DNA of 64,000 nucleotides from Pycnococcus provasolii (lineage: Eukaryota; Chlorophyta; Pseudoscourfieldiophyceae; Pseudoscourfieldiales), in NCBI GenBank assembly GCA_049487715.1, contig CP150549.1:806001-870000 (forward strand), in the 5' to 3' direction. Both the position numbers and the translations under genes were made by a program. Positions within the stretch are counted from its first letter, which is position 1, and each line of letters starts with the position of its first letter. A model generated the notes under the pieces. That model saw only the letters and a program-made list of their open reading frames with translations, made no database searches and had not been told where the DNA came from. Shown in pieces: positions 21,474 to 31,065 of the stretch.

Positions 21474-21521
21474 GTTAGGGTTTTAAAAGGGACACCGGGA
21501 ATCTAGGGTTAGCTAGGGTTA
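21474..21521. repeat. Telomere-like GGGTTAG repeats
   Basis: Four imperfect GGTTAGGG/CTAGGGTTAG units lie between the start of the WDR48-like gene and the end of TIC20. They belong to the same class of interstitial telomere-like elements seen at 3.7, 4.7, 30.3, 34.7 and 46.7 kb. Confidence 0.6.
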
Positions 21522-21544
21522 GACTCCCCTAAAAAGGTTCGAAC

Positions 21545-22489
21545 TTACACGTTCGCGGCGCCGAAGTTGATGAGCTGCATGTAAACACCCTCGCTGATCA
21601 CGGGAATGTCCGCGTACTTCCCCAACACGCAAGCAAGCATGCAATATGCAATCGTGCCGAAAACGACAACGCCGAAGACGTTCATTATGCAGTTGAACAG
21701 GAAGGTGATGCGCAGCTCGTACGGCATGTACTGCTTGATGATGACGCCGAGCATGCTCACGATATCCAAGAGAATACTTTGCATCGTGTGGTAGCGCACG
21801 AAGTGCGGCACCTTGAAGTTTCGCACGACGCCAATGAAGAGCGCGAAGAAGATGATGAGAGGCGTGAAGCCGTTGCTCTGGTAGAGGATAGAGAGCGGGA
21901 ACACGACGTCGAAGAACATGTCCAAACTTCGGTACTGGTCGAGAAGGTAGTACACGAAGTCGAGGCTGTCCATGGCAGGAACGAGGTACGTCAGGAACGC
22001 CGCGATGCGCCAGTACCACGTTACACGCTCGACGGGCTGGATCTTGCCAAGCTTCTGCTTCTGGTTGTCCAAAGGCACGTATGCGTCGTTGCGCGGGTCG
22101 TTCATGCGGTCAACGAAGAAGCTGTCGTCGTCCATCGGCACCCTTCCCCCCTCGTCTGCCGCCCCTGCTCCCGCCGCTCCCGCCGCCGCGTGCGTCACCG
22201 TGCTGTCCATCCTTTTTGCTGCGAACCCTGCTTTGCTGACGACGCGACGCACAGCGGCAGCGCGTGCACCGACGAGCGCCGCAGCGCGCAGTACGGCTGC
22301 ATCTTCCCGAGCCCCTTGCCCCCTCAAGGTTGCATTGTGCGTCACCCCGGATGACGACGCGCAACGCACACTAGGGCCCCCGGGGTGTGTAGATGAAACA
22401 TGGAAAGAAACACAACAAGGACGCGAAGCCATAGAATGACTACTACGAGGCACAGACGTCTTCAAAGAACCTGGACGAGGAACGGACAT
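21545..22489 (-). CDS. TIC20: TIC20-family chloroplast inner-envelope import protein
   Basis: This is a 314-residue protein. The first ~120 residues are rich in Ala, Ser, Arg and Val with few acids, typical of a chloroplast transit peptide. The rest has four hydrophobic helices: around WRIAAFLTYLVPAMDSLDF, MFFDVVFPLSILY, the pair around FTPLIIFFALFIGVV, and FNCIMNVFGVVVFGTIAYCM. The conserved Tic20/Ycf60 block FVRYHTMQSILLDIVSMLGVII lies between the third and fourth. TIC20 is a core part of the protein-conducting channel of the inner envelope. The stop codon itself forms part of a GTGTAA polyadenylation-like element. Which plant TIC20 subgroup it belongs to cannot be decided by eye. Confidence 0.88.
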   Translation of the reverse strand: MSVPRPGSLKTSVPRSSHSMASRPCCVSFHVSSTHPGGPSVRCASSSGVTHNATLRGQGAREDAAVLRAAALVGARAAAVRRVVSKAGFAAKRMDSTVTHAAAGAAGAGAADEGGRVPMDDDSFFVDRMNDPRNDAYVPLDNQKQKLGKIQPVERVTWYWRIAAFLTYLVPAMDSLDFVYYLLDQYRSLDMFFDVVFPLSILYQSNGFTPLIIFFALFIGVVRNFKVPHFVRYHTMQSILLDIVSMLGVIIKQYMPYELRITFLFNCIMNVFGVVVFGTIAYCMLACVLGKYADIPVISEGVYMQLINFGAANV

Positions 22490-22838
22490 GGCACTAGTTC
22501 GTAACGGGAAAATGAAAAGTCCTGACGGATATATCTCTCGGCGGCGAGTCTTATCCTGAAGGAGAGCCCAAGGGGGGTCCCGCCCAGTCCCGCCCCGGTA
22601 AAAAAGAAAAAAGGGGGGAACCCGTCCACCTAGATAGAGGGGCAGTATCAGGGGATCCCTCGCAGAACCTGTTTGAGTGCCAGTTTCTTCAAATTCTAGT
22701 TGTTCGGGGTTTGAAGTTCTAGTTCGGGGTTTGAAGTTCTAGTTCGGGGTTTGAAGTTCGGGGTTTGCCATTTTCTGGGTTAGCCTGTTAGGTGGACTTG
22801 TTTTTGGGATTTTCCGCCGACTGGTATTAGTACGTGTC
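22490..22838. other. Upstream region of the glycosyltransferase gene
   Basis: There is no gene here. It separates two gene starts. A GGGATCCC palindrome lies at 22652-22659 and a 20-base tandem repeat at about 22699-22768. Confidence 0.5.
22699..22768 (+). repeat. 20-base tandem repeat, about three units
   Basis: The unit TTGAAGTTCTAGTTCGGGGT repeats with a 20-base period at 22711, 22731 and 22751. The core GTTCGGGGTTTG resembles the other G-rich intergenic elements of this window. Confidence 0.85.
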
Positions 22839-24202
22839 ATGTCCATGTCGTCTTTGAGCATGTCCACGATGGTGCGCAAAAGGCTTCTCGTTCCTAATCA
22901 TATTAGGCTCACTCCGTCTAGGTCTCCGTCTCGTCGGTCTCTTTTGGTCTTCTTTCTTTCTCTGCTTTTGGTGTACTCGTTAGTTGCACTGTTATTCTAC
23001 CGATTTTGCTTTCTATCTGCACGACATTCAATCAGCATACCTGGCAGCATACCTGGAAGACCTTTGGCATCCCTGGGGCTGTGCACAGACATTATTTTAG
23101 CTTGCACCCGCCATGGTGGTCACTCCACAGCTCACAGACTCTCAGAGAAGAATTGTCGTTCTTCTCGTCGGGAATCCCGCGACTTCTGCACCAAACCTAC
23201 TCCGCAGCACACAGACTCTCGCCGCTCGCGCAAAACCTTATGGGCACGTTCAGAGTCAACCACCCCGCGTGGACCGTCGCATTCTGGGACGACGCCGCCG
23301 CCAGGAAGTTCGTTTACGCTAGATACCCGAGATACGCAGACGTTTACAGCCAACTCAAACGGCCTGTCATGCGCGCAGACATGCTCAGGTACATGCTCAT
23401 GGACGCGTACGGAGGCGTGTACGCCGACGTCGACGTCGAGAGCGTCCAGCCGCTCGAACGCCTGCTCGACGTCGGCGGAATAGCTGGCACTGCAAGCTGC
23501 GTCGTCTCGCCCGAGCCAAGGGCGCACGGCGCAGTCCTTGAGGGCCTGCCGCACAGAGCGATGGTGTCGAATGCCGTCTTCGCGAGCAAGCCAGGACACG
23601 CGCTATGGCGTATGGCACTGCAGATGATTCAGCGCGATATTGAGAATGGCGCGCAGGAAAACGACTCAGAGAACGATCCCGTGAGCATTACAGGCCCGCG
23701 CCTGCTCTCGAAGGTGTACCACCAGCTACGCAATCGTCCTAACGTCGACGAGCAGTGCACAATGCTTCCTGTGGAAGTACTCAATCCTGCGGCTGATGCA
23801 GGCGCGATCGGGGACAACATCAAAAACATTTGCGAGGTATTCTTGCATAACGGCACGCACACAGACAAGTCATACATGTCGGCGGAAGCATTGGCTGAGC
23901 GCAAACAGGAGTGCGAGTTGCTGCGCGGACGAGGGTACGTGCAGGCGCCACGCGACAATGTCGCGTCATACACCGCGCACCATTGGGTGCACACATGGAT
24001 ACCAGGATACCAGCCACACAGCTCGGTTGGTGATACCTTCCGCAGCGCCGTTCCGATCGCGCAATATGATATGACTGTGCTTTCAGACACGGACCTACGC
24101 AGCCGCATGGCAGATGTCGGCGTGAATTTACCGGACGCGCCTCCTCTGCCGAAGTCGAGCGTGCTGACAAATCACACCGCTCTCGAGAACTCGTTTGGGT
24201 GA
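22839..24202 (+). CDS. GT32-type glycosyltransferase (DXD sugar-binding), Golgi type II protein
   Basis: The catalytic part, read from about 23101, has the Gly_transf_sug (OCH1/GT32) pattern. This includes IPRLLHQTY, NHPAWTVAFWDD, the core PVMRADMLRYMLMDAYGGVYADVDVE with its DXD metal and nucleotide-sugar site, then MVSNAVFASKPGHALW. A start at 22839 (MSMSSLSMSTMVRKR) gives a basic cytoplasmic tail and a hydrophobic anchor, but this exon is in another frame. A phase-consistent intron GTTAGT...TTTTAG at 22979-23100 joins them into about 413 residues, leaving a rather short anchor. Alternative introns (22971-23035) or an indel are possible. GT32 enzymes add mannose, galactose or related sugars in the Golgi; the substrate here is unknown. 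TGTAA follows at 24278-24282. It converges on the sulfotransferase gene. Confidence 0.82.
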
Positions 24203-24317
24203 TGCACAAGAATGCACTTCGCTCATTTTGAATATACTACTGCTGTACTCTATTTATTTGTATTCGTTTTCGGGTTTTGTAACAAATCTGTATTTACAAA
24301 GTAAGAACAATCTCCAT

Positions 24318-27116
24318 TCAAGAAACCGTGTTCATCCATCTGCTTGTCTTGCGCTTACCTTTTTTGATCTCATGGTGAGAGGAAGGCGATTGATTCAAGT
24401 TGTCACTGTAGCTCCCGAAGAACTGCCCATCGATCACGTGCACGTCATCTCCATCACAAGGTGCACCAGGGCATACGCCCACGATCTGCGGTTCGGCGTG
24501 CGAACGATCTTGCCATGGTGAGGCAAGAGGGGGTACGACGTAAAGCTGGCACGTAATGAAGCATGGAACGAGGCACTCACCCTGTAGACAGAAGAGGGGG
24601 TGATTGCGATACACCGCCGAGAGCTTGGCGAGTTGATGCTCGTCAGCGAGAGGACCCGACGTCGCCTTGCGACGAATCGCGTACCAAATTCGAACGCTCT
24701 GCGGCACGAGTATCCAGGGTATGCGTTCACCCTGAAGTTTCAAAATGCGCATGCGTTCGATCTCTTCGTCGCCTGTGCGGTTGTGCTTTTGTTGGTAGTC
24801 AATCTTTGCCGATCGATTCACGGACGTGGCAATTTGCCTGATCATCGACAGGACGTCGTTGTCCGGGACGTACATATCCGCGAAGAAGGTGTTGAACCAT
24901 GCTCCCGAAACCTCCATCCCTTGACCTGCTCCAGCAAGCACAAGATCCACAGACTTTGGCAGAGCTGCCTTCTCTCGATCCAAGGGACTCGCCAAGATCT
25001 CGCCCCTCAGATTGCGATGAATGCCGTCGAGACGTAGGGCAAAGTTTCTGCGTCTACTTCCCCACGGAACGCAGTGCACGCAAGCAAGACCGCCTGTCGC
25101 ACGTCCAGGGATGGTGTTCGTTTGATGCGGTTGCGCCTCTGTGCCCGTACGAATCGCCTTGTGTAGCTTGCCCAGCCGGTTAGTGAGCGTCAATGCTGGA
25201 GGCGGGTGATGAATCGCCGCCCTCGGGGTGCCCTGCGGATGTTGCTGATGTAGGCTCGCGACCTGCGCCAACAAGCGAGTCTGCCACCGCGCCGTGGCAA
25301 CTAGCTTCTCGTCGAACGTTGTCCTATTTCGAAGACGCGCCACGATCGCCGATGGCTGGCACGTCGATTCCTGGGACGTTCCCAGGAGAGCGCGATAACG
25401 CAAAGTTGAGAGCAAGTGCAGTGCTTTCGTTCGCTGCATCTTGTCTGCACTGACTTTCATCCACGTTCCTGACGGTGTAACAAAAACGAGGTGAGTACCC
25501 GGACGATTTGACGTCTTGGTCTCTTTTGTGTTGAGTAGCGTTATTGAAGCATACACCCAATCCGTGTGGTTTGCAGTGCCAAAGTTCCACGTGGTTCCCT
25601 GGTATGTGTCCAGTGTTCCCTTTTTGACGGACCGTGAGGAAATCAGGAGGATCTTTGACCACTCGTCAATTGCCCGCACTTCCTCAAGCTCTTTGTCGAG
25701 TTGATCGTTCTTCTCGCCGTGGCTCAGCAGCATCGGGCGAATATTCAGGTATAGTTTCGCGTACGCAATGAACGTTCCCCTATTCGAAGCCTTTCCTCCA
25801 ATTGCTGGCATCGCGTAAGGCAATCCAACGCGATCCGCGAGTAGCACCAGGAATGCTTCCACCGCATCTGACGTGCCAACGACGTCGTACGCATCGAGCA
25901 GGTGCATCGGATGATGACGGCTTCCACCACCACCACCACTTCGTCTGCTTTGATTTGCGCGCAGCTGCCACGCGCACGCGTCTGATTCGGTCACGGCGTG
26001 TGCCCGATCCCAGCCTTGCCCGACGAGTTGGCGGCACATGAAGTCCGTAGGTATAACCCAGCCGCACAGCGAGTACGGATGCTTAGCAAGTGGAATATGG
26101 CCCGTTGCCGAGCTGTCAGTCTCTTCATGAGGAACGAAGTATCCAAAATAGCTCAGAAGAGAGTCACGCGGCGGGCGCAGAATCGTTGACAGCGTAATCG
26201 TGCAGCCAGTGTGCTCCTTCGCGTGCCAATGCTTGAGCGCACTTACGAAAGGCAGTAGGTGTTTCTCCGCGTCGCCATATCCGTCGTCCGAGATTGCGGA
26301 CACGCCACCATACTCCAGCTCAACGAGAATACGCGGGTGACGGCGAGTGCTCGCGTGAGCCTCGCTTTGGCTCATCAGCTCGTTCACCAGCACGAGCCAT
26401 GGCATGCTTTGCTGTAAGCTGGAATCGTTCGCGACATTGATGTAGTAGTACTCGAATGGGGCAGCGGCACTGAGAACTGTGCCTCCACCTGCTTGCAGAT
26501 CAACAGATGCAGGGAATGCTCGGGCGTCGGCGCCCACGTTTCTCATTAGCATCGACCGAACGAGCGTACCCGCCGTTTTAGGAATGTGGTGGAAAAACGC
26601 CACAGAGCAGCTCGGCGTCGCGAGACGTTCACGCCACTCGATGTTCACCGTTCTTAACGTTGATGCGATGCGTGATGCGCGATTCGTCTCTTTTGACAAC
26701 ACTCCGAGCACGTTGATTGGATCGGACGAGCTCACGAGTGCCGCTGGGGGCAGCGACGTGCGCTTGGTATCGACTGCGATGGTGCTGGTGTACGACAGCA
26801 GCTGTCTGAATCTCGATTTGCCTCCCGCGACGTATGCGTGAGTCTTCCAGTCGATGCGCTGTCTGTTATACTGCTCCCGTTTAAGTTGTGCTGCATGCTC
26901 GAGCACTTTCACTTCGACGATGCGTCGTGAGATGTAAAAGCGAAGTAGATGAGACAGCACGAGCAAAACCACGACAGTAATCAAACGGTCGATGAGGGTG
27001 CAGCGGAAGTACCACCTGAGCACCTTGGTGCAGGGAAAGCAGCACCAATTGAAGAATTTGGTGAACAATAAGTGATCGGTTCGATCGCCTCGAGCCGCGA
27101 GCAAACGAAGCCGCAC
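24318..27116 (-). CDS. Golgi-type carbohydrate sulfotransferase-like protein (5' end unresolved)
   Basis: About 932 residues are open. Near the N-terminus is a membrane anchor (LITVVVLLVLSHLLRFYI). At about residues 175-190 comes VAFFHHIPKTAGTLVRSML, the PAPS 5'-phosphosulfate-binding motif (HIPKTxGT). Downstream, TILRPPRDSLLSYFGYF fits the 3'-phosphate-binding motif (RxPxxRxxSxY). These suggest a type II Golgi sulfotransferase acting on glycans. The ~500-residue C-terminal part is long for the family and unassigned. The open frame begins with GTG, so the true start is in an upstream exon. An ATG at 27340-27342 followed by a GTGAGC donor at 27308 and an acceptor at 27116 is phase-compatible (MVVDVIFRRRL joining LRLRLL), but is only inference. 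The 3' end contains a possible donor AAAGGTAAGC just before the stop. Confidence 0.75.
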   Translation of the reverse strand: MRLRLLAARGDRTDHLLFTKFFNWCCFPCTKVLRWYFRCTLIDRLITVVVLLVLSHLLRFYISRRIVEVKVLEHAAQLKREQYNRQRIDWKTHAYVAGGKSRFRQLLSYTSTIAVDTKRTSLPPAALVSSSDPINVLGVLSKETNRASRIASTLRTVNIEWRERLATPSCSVAFFHHIPKTAGTLVRSMLMRNVGADARAFPASVDLQAGGGTVLSAAAPFEYYYINVANDSSLQQSMPWLVLVNELMSQSEAHASTRRHPRILVELEYGGVSAISDDGYGDAEKHLLPFVSALKHWHAKEHTGCTITLSTILRPPRDSLLSYFGYFVPHEETDSSATGHIPLAKHPYSLCGWVIPTDFMCRQLVGQGWDRAHAVTESDACAWQLRANQSRRSGGGGGSRHHPMHLLDAYDVVGTSDAVEAFLVLLADRVGLPYAMPAIGGKASNRGTFIAYAKLYLNIRPMLLSHGEKNDQLDKELEEVRAIDEWSKILLISSRSVKKGTLDTYQGTTWNFGTANHTDWVYASITLLNTKETKTSNRPGTHLVFVTPSGTWMKVSADKMQRTKALHLLSTLRYRALLGTSQESTCQPSAIVARLRNRTTFDEKLVATARWQTRLLAQVASLHQQHPQGTPRAAIHHPPPALTLTNRLGKLHKAIRTGTEAQPHQTNTIPGRATGGLACVHCVPWGSRRRNFALRLDGIHRNLRGEILASPLDREKAALPKSVDLVLAGAGQGMEVSGAWFNTFFADMYVPDNDVLSMIRQIATSVNRSAKIDYQQKHNRTGDEEIERMRILKLQGERIPWILVPQSVRIWYAIRRKATSGPLADEHQLAKLSAVYRNHPLFCLQGECLVPCFITCQLYVVPPLASPWQDRSHAEPQIVGVCPGAPCDGDDVHVIDGQFFGSYSDNLNQSPSSHHEIKKGKRKTSRWMNTVS

Positions 27117-27492
27117 TCGTCACTTGTGGGGGACTGCCTGGCGGCGCCGCCGCTGCTGGTGCGTTCCTCCACCACCACCACAGCCTGCCGCCACCGCCGC
27201 CGCCGTTCGTGTTCCTACTACTGCCGCTGCTCCTGTCGTCTTGAAGATGCTCTGGCCGCTGCTGCCGCAGTACCTGGTGCAGCTGCCGCTGCTGCTGCTC
27301 CTGCTCACGGAGCCGGCGACGGAAAATAACGTCAACAACCATTTTTTTTTGTGTCTGTCGACGGGTAAAACGACATACAGATTTCAGTAAGTATTAGTGC
27401 TTATGTACCGGTGATGGCCTAGGTGGAGGGAGCGGAGGGTGGGTTTCGGGGTTTTTGAGAGAAAAAAAATTGATTTACATTTCATTATTAGT

Positions 27493-30238
27493 TTACACAA
27501 TTTCAGAAGCGACGCGCTCGAGCAGGGCGGCGCTCTGCGCACACTGCTGCGCGCGACGGCGAGATGCCACGGAGGAGGAGGAGGAGGAAGAAGAAGAGAT
27601 GTCGGCGCGGATGGAGGAAGCGAAGGAGAGCAGGCCATGGCGTAGCGCATCCAAGCATGATGAGGTGAGGTTGGGAGGAACGATGAACGAACAGGCACGC
27701 GTGCCAGCGGTGGCGTACGAGCACGATGCGGGGTCGCCGTATGGAAAGAGTGTCAAAAGCAGCTCGAGCAGCACCAGCGACGTGGGCAACGACGACAATG
27801 CAGCCGCCTCGTCGATGCGCTGATCCTCCGTCGATCCGTCGGCGGCCAGCGCGACGTGAGCCTCACGTGTGCCCGTCACGGCGCTCAGTAGCATCGCGCC
27901 TTTCGCTCTGCACGCCGGGTCTGCACTGCGCTGATCAAACAGACGGCCGCAGAGAGGTGCAAGCACGACACGAACGAACTCGCGGACAGCACTGTCGCAC
28001 ATGTCATCGGCTGCGTCGCAAGCCTCGAGCGAAGCCCGCAGCCACGCAGGACTCTCGAAATCAGGAGCAGTCACCAAGCCGGCCCCTTCCTTGTGCGAAA
28101 GTAGCGTCGCGATCGCCTGCTGAACAAATGCAGGTGTCAGCGTACGATCTGACAGGCTGGTTGACAGCGCATCGAGTGCGAGCGTGCGAGCACCCGAGTC
28201 ACCTCCTAAGGACCTACGTAGCAGAAATGTGAGCGAGGCGGCGGGATTAGGCAGGCAACGTGTGATGGCTCGCACGTCAAGTCTTGCACGGTATGCGCAT
28301 CCGACGTCCACATCCACGACAATGTCCAGGGAAGCTAGCACGACACCTCGATCAGGGCTGAATGGCAGCAAAGAAGCGTCCTTGTCGTCGTCGCCGTGGT
28401 CGTGGTTGTCGTCTGCGACGACGCGGGGAGGCAGAGGAGGCGCCAGCGGAAGCACAGCATCGTTGCGCGACGCACGCCTAGCGACGGCTTGGGCGGAGTC
28501 GACGTCGAAGAGAAGGCTCAGGCCTGCGGCTGGACTGTGCACCGCGACGACGTTATCCAGCTCCATGACTGCCAGTTGTGCCCACATGTCAGCCGCGAGG
28601 TCGACACGCAATCTCGCGAGGGGCAGCGACGTATCGGCGTAGATGCGCATCAGAGCGACGCTCGCACTCAGCGGGTCGTGAACCGCGAGCACGATTTTTG
28701 GAGCGCAGCGTGAGAAGATTCACACCACCACTCGCACCATTTCCGATCGCCAAAGATGACCCCACTTCGTCGTTTGGCGTCTTGCGGTCGCGTGCACCGG
28801 CGATGGGTGCTGTGAAGCGCTCGACACGACTTGCCTCGAACGAAGACGAGGTTGGATCCTTCGCACTCGTCGATAGAATTTGCCAGCCTGTGAAAGAGGC
28901 GCCCGCCGGACCTCCCCCGACCAGGCAGCACTTCGTCTCATGCGTGTGCACGAACCTCCAGGCACCACCTCGCAGAGTTTGCACGGAATTTTTTGATGAT
29001 GGCGATGTGGGTGCAAATCCGTGTTGCAGAACGCGTATGGGCTGGTGCTTGAGAAGTCGATTGTCTTCCTCCGTTGTGGTGATGGCGTACACGACGACGC
29101 CTGCATATCGATATCCCACGGCAAGCTGGTTGTTGCCGAGCCATACGATTCCCGTGGCATCGTCGCAGGCGTCAAACTCGAGCGTGATGTTTGACGTTTC
29201 TTGGCGTAGGCGCGAGGAGGGTGATCGGTGTTCTGTAGGCGTGCTGTTTGCCGAGTGGAAGAGTGCCTTGAACGACGCCCACGGCGAAGACGACGACGGC
29301 GGCGACGATGTTTTGGTTGATGGAGAGGGTATCGTTGTCGTTGCTTGGTTGGTCGGCGTCGTGGAGGTGGGGATGGAGGAGTTGCCGTTGACGCCTACTC
29401 TTCGCTGCTGTTGTTCGGCAGGAGAGGAGGAGACTTGTTGTTGAGCCGAATGGTCCGGAAAGAGCGCATTTTCCACCACGTCGTCGTCACTGTCTGCTGC
29501 TGCAGTAGGTACGACGTACGCGACGAGGCGTGCGGCACACAGCAAGCCTTCTTCGTCGAGTGGAAAGACGCGCCGACGGATGTACAGCGCGGCTGACAGT
29601 GATGTATTGAAAGCCGCCTGGACGATCCTTGCGTCGTCGTAGGAAGTTGCTCGTGCGACTCGTTGCGCTTGTGACAGACGCACGGAACGATTGTTTCCAA
29701 GAGAGTCAAACGTCTTTAGCGTGGTTCTCGTCGCGACTGTTATGCTCACGTACCGAGGCGTGTGGCGAGCGAGGTTCGCTGGTTGCGTGGAGACTGTGAC
29801 GCTGTCGACTGTTAGTTCGCTTGGTTGTTCTTCACCAGGCTTTGCTGAGTCGAAGGACAAGGGCAAGCGCTGAAGCTGTACGTGATGCGATAGCAGGGAA
29901 GGTGATGGTTCAAGTTGCTGCTGCTGCTGCTCCCCCAAGGAGGATGACAACGACGAGGATGCGGATGCGGATTTAGAAATCGTCGTCGAAGAAGGAGGAG
30001 GTGCAACAAGTACTTGATTGTTGGAGGTGGTGGTGGTGGCGAGCAGATGGGACGACGACAATGACGACGACAATGACGAATTCTCACCACCACCAGTACC
30101 ACCAGTACCACCACCATTAGTATCACCACCACCACCAGTACCACCAGTACCACCAGCAGCACCAGTACCACCACCAGGCACCTGCGACGACATGGACGAC
30201 ATGGATGACGAAGCGAACGCACGCGGCGACATCGACAT
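27493..30238 (-). CDS. RMC1/Mic1-like protein (MON1-CCZ1 regulator), with a frame break
   Basis: Two frames join into one protein of about 914 residues. The 5' part (30238 to about 28700) is a low-complexity N-terminus followed by beta-propeller-like segments. The 3' part (about 28695 to 27493) contains AVMELDNVVAVHSPAAGLSLLFDVDS and LPNPAASLTFLLRRS. These correspond to VVDNLVVVHH..SVIFDI and LLPDKGRLMDFLLQRK in RMC1 (C18orf8), a regulator of the MON1-CCZ1 Rab7 GEF in endolysosomal trafficking. This match is from memory of the family and is moderate. The break lies at a run of five T (28695-28699; A5 in the sense strand). One A fewer would give LRSKIVLAVHDP in a single frame. It may be a sequencing indel or a real lesion. 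The start is the ATG at 30236-30238; the longer frame begins with GTG. Confidence 0.65.
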
Positions 30239-30301
30239 GCGGAGGGCGAATGGCGGGACTCCCACTTCCCAAGCCCAGAGAAACGCCCGAGCCCGAGGGG
30301 A

Positions 30302-30330
30302 ATTAGGGAGATTAGGGTTAGGGTTAGCGA
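30302..30330 (+). repeat. Telomere-like TTAGGG repeats in a divergent promoter
   Basis: GGGAGATTAGGGTTAGGGTTAG lies between the RMC1-like start and the small gene starting at 30416. Only 177 bases separate the two start codons, so the element sits inside a bidirectional promoter. Confidence 0.65.
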
Positions 30331-30415
30331 GCGCGACCTTTCAACTTTGTGTTTTTGGTAATTACAAATCGATATCAGCATCTGCATCTCCCGCCCACAA
30401 CAACACAAAAACACG

Positions 30416-30929
30416 ATGGGATTCGACGACTCGCTGTTCGATGGGGACGTCGTTGAGAAAGTGTTTGCCGCGCTAAAATCAAAAGGTTCTCTCACCTACT
30501 ACGTGTTGGACAAATTCGAGCCCGCGATGACCAAGGAGGCTCTCGAGCGCTGCGAGGAGGAGAGCGTCCAGTACCACGGGTACAGCCTCGCCTACCACAT
30601 GATCCTCCCGCTGATGAAGGTCTTCGATTTGGGTCTCAGTCCGGTTGGGTCCAGTACCAATTTAATCGGCGATTGCGGCTTCGCTCGACTGAAGACTCGG
30701 GAGTTGGGTGCTGACGCATCTGCTCAACTCGTTCGAAGCGGACACTCCCTCCGAGCCAGAGGACACTCCAGGACACTCCTTTCTCGTGAGCGTGCGTGAG
30801 CAGATCGCGACCGCAAAGTCATTGCAGGAGGAAGCGCGGGTTGCCTTCCGCAAAGCACTTGCCACATACAACCACCGCTCTGCTGAATCCCGTGCCGCTA
30901 CGTCAGAGGGTGGGGAGGGATCTTTTTAA
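30416..30929 (+). CDS. Small unknown protein, probably two exons
   Basis: The ATG at 30416 opens MGFDDSLFDGDVVEKVFAALKSKGS, a compact acidic/helical segment ending MILPLMKVFDLGLS. The frame then degrades and a second frame, from about 30704, reads LTHLLNSFEADTPSEPEDTPGHSFLVSVREQ and then a helical segment AKSLQEEARVAFRKALATYN to a stop at 30929. Together they suggest a helical protein of about 150 residues. A GT...AG segment at 30649-30703 (55 bases) would keep the frame but has a non-consensus donor (GTCCAG). I do not recognise the family. Confidence 0.5.
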
Positions 30930-31065
30930 AAATTTTCACAACTGTACAAGGCCAATTGATTTTGGACATCGCAATGACTTCGACCACCTGGTTCGGGTGC
31001 CGCAGAATCCGTTCGGTCTTGCCGTCCCAGCGAAGTCGCTGATCCCACACGTAGCCGAACTGGAT

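Noticed and set aside
21530-21560. tRNA T-loop-like GGTTCGAACTT
   Set aside because: No matching acceptor or anticodon arms could be found nearby, and the 3' part is the TIC20 stop. I found no tRNA or rRNA gene in the window.
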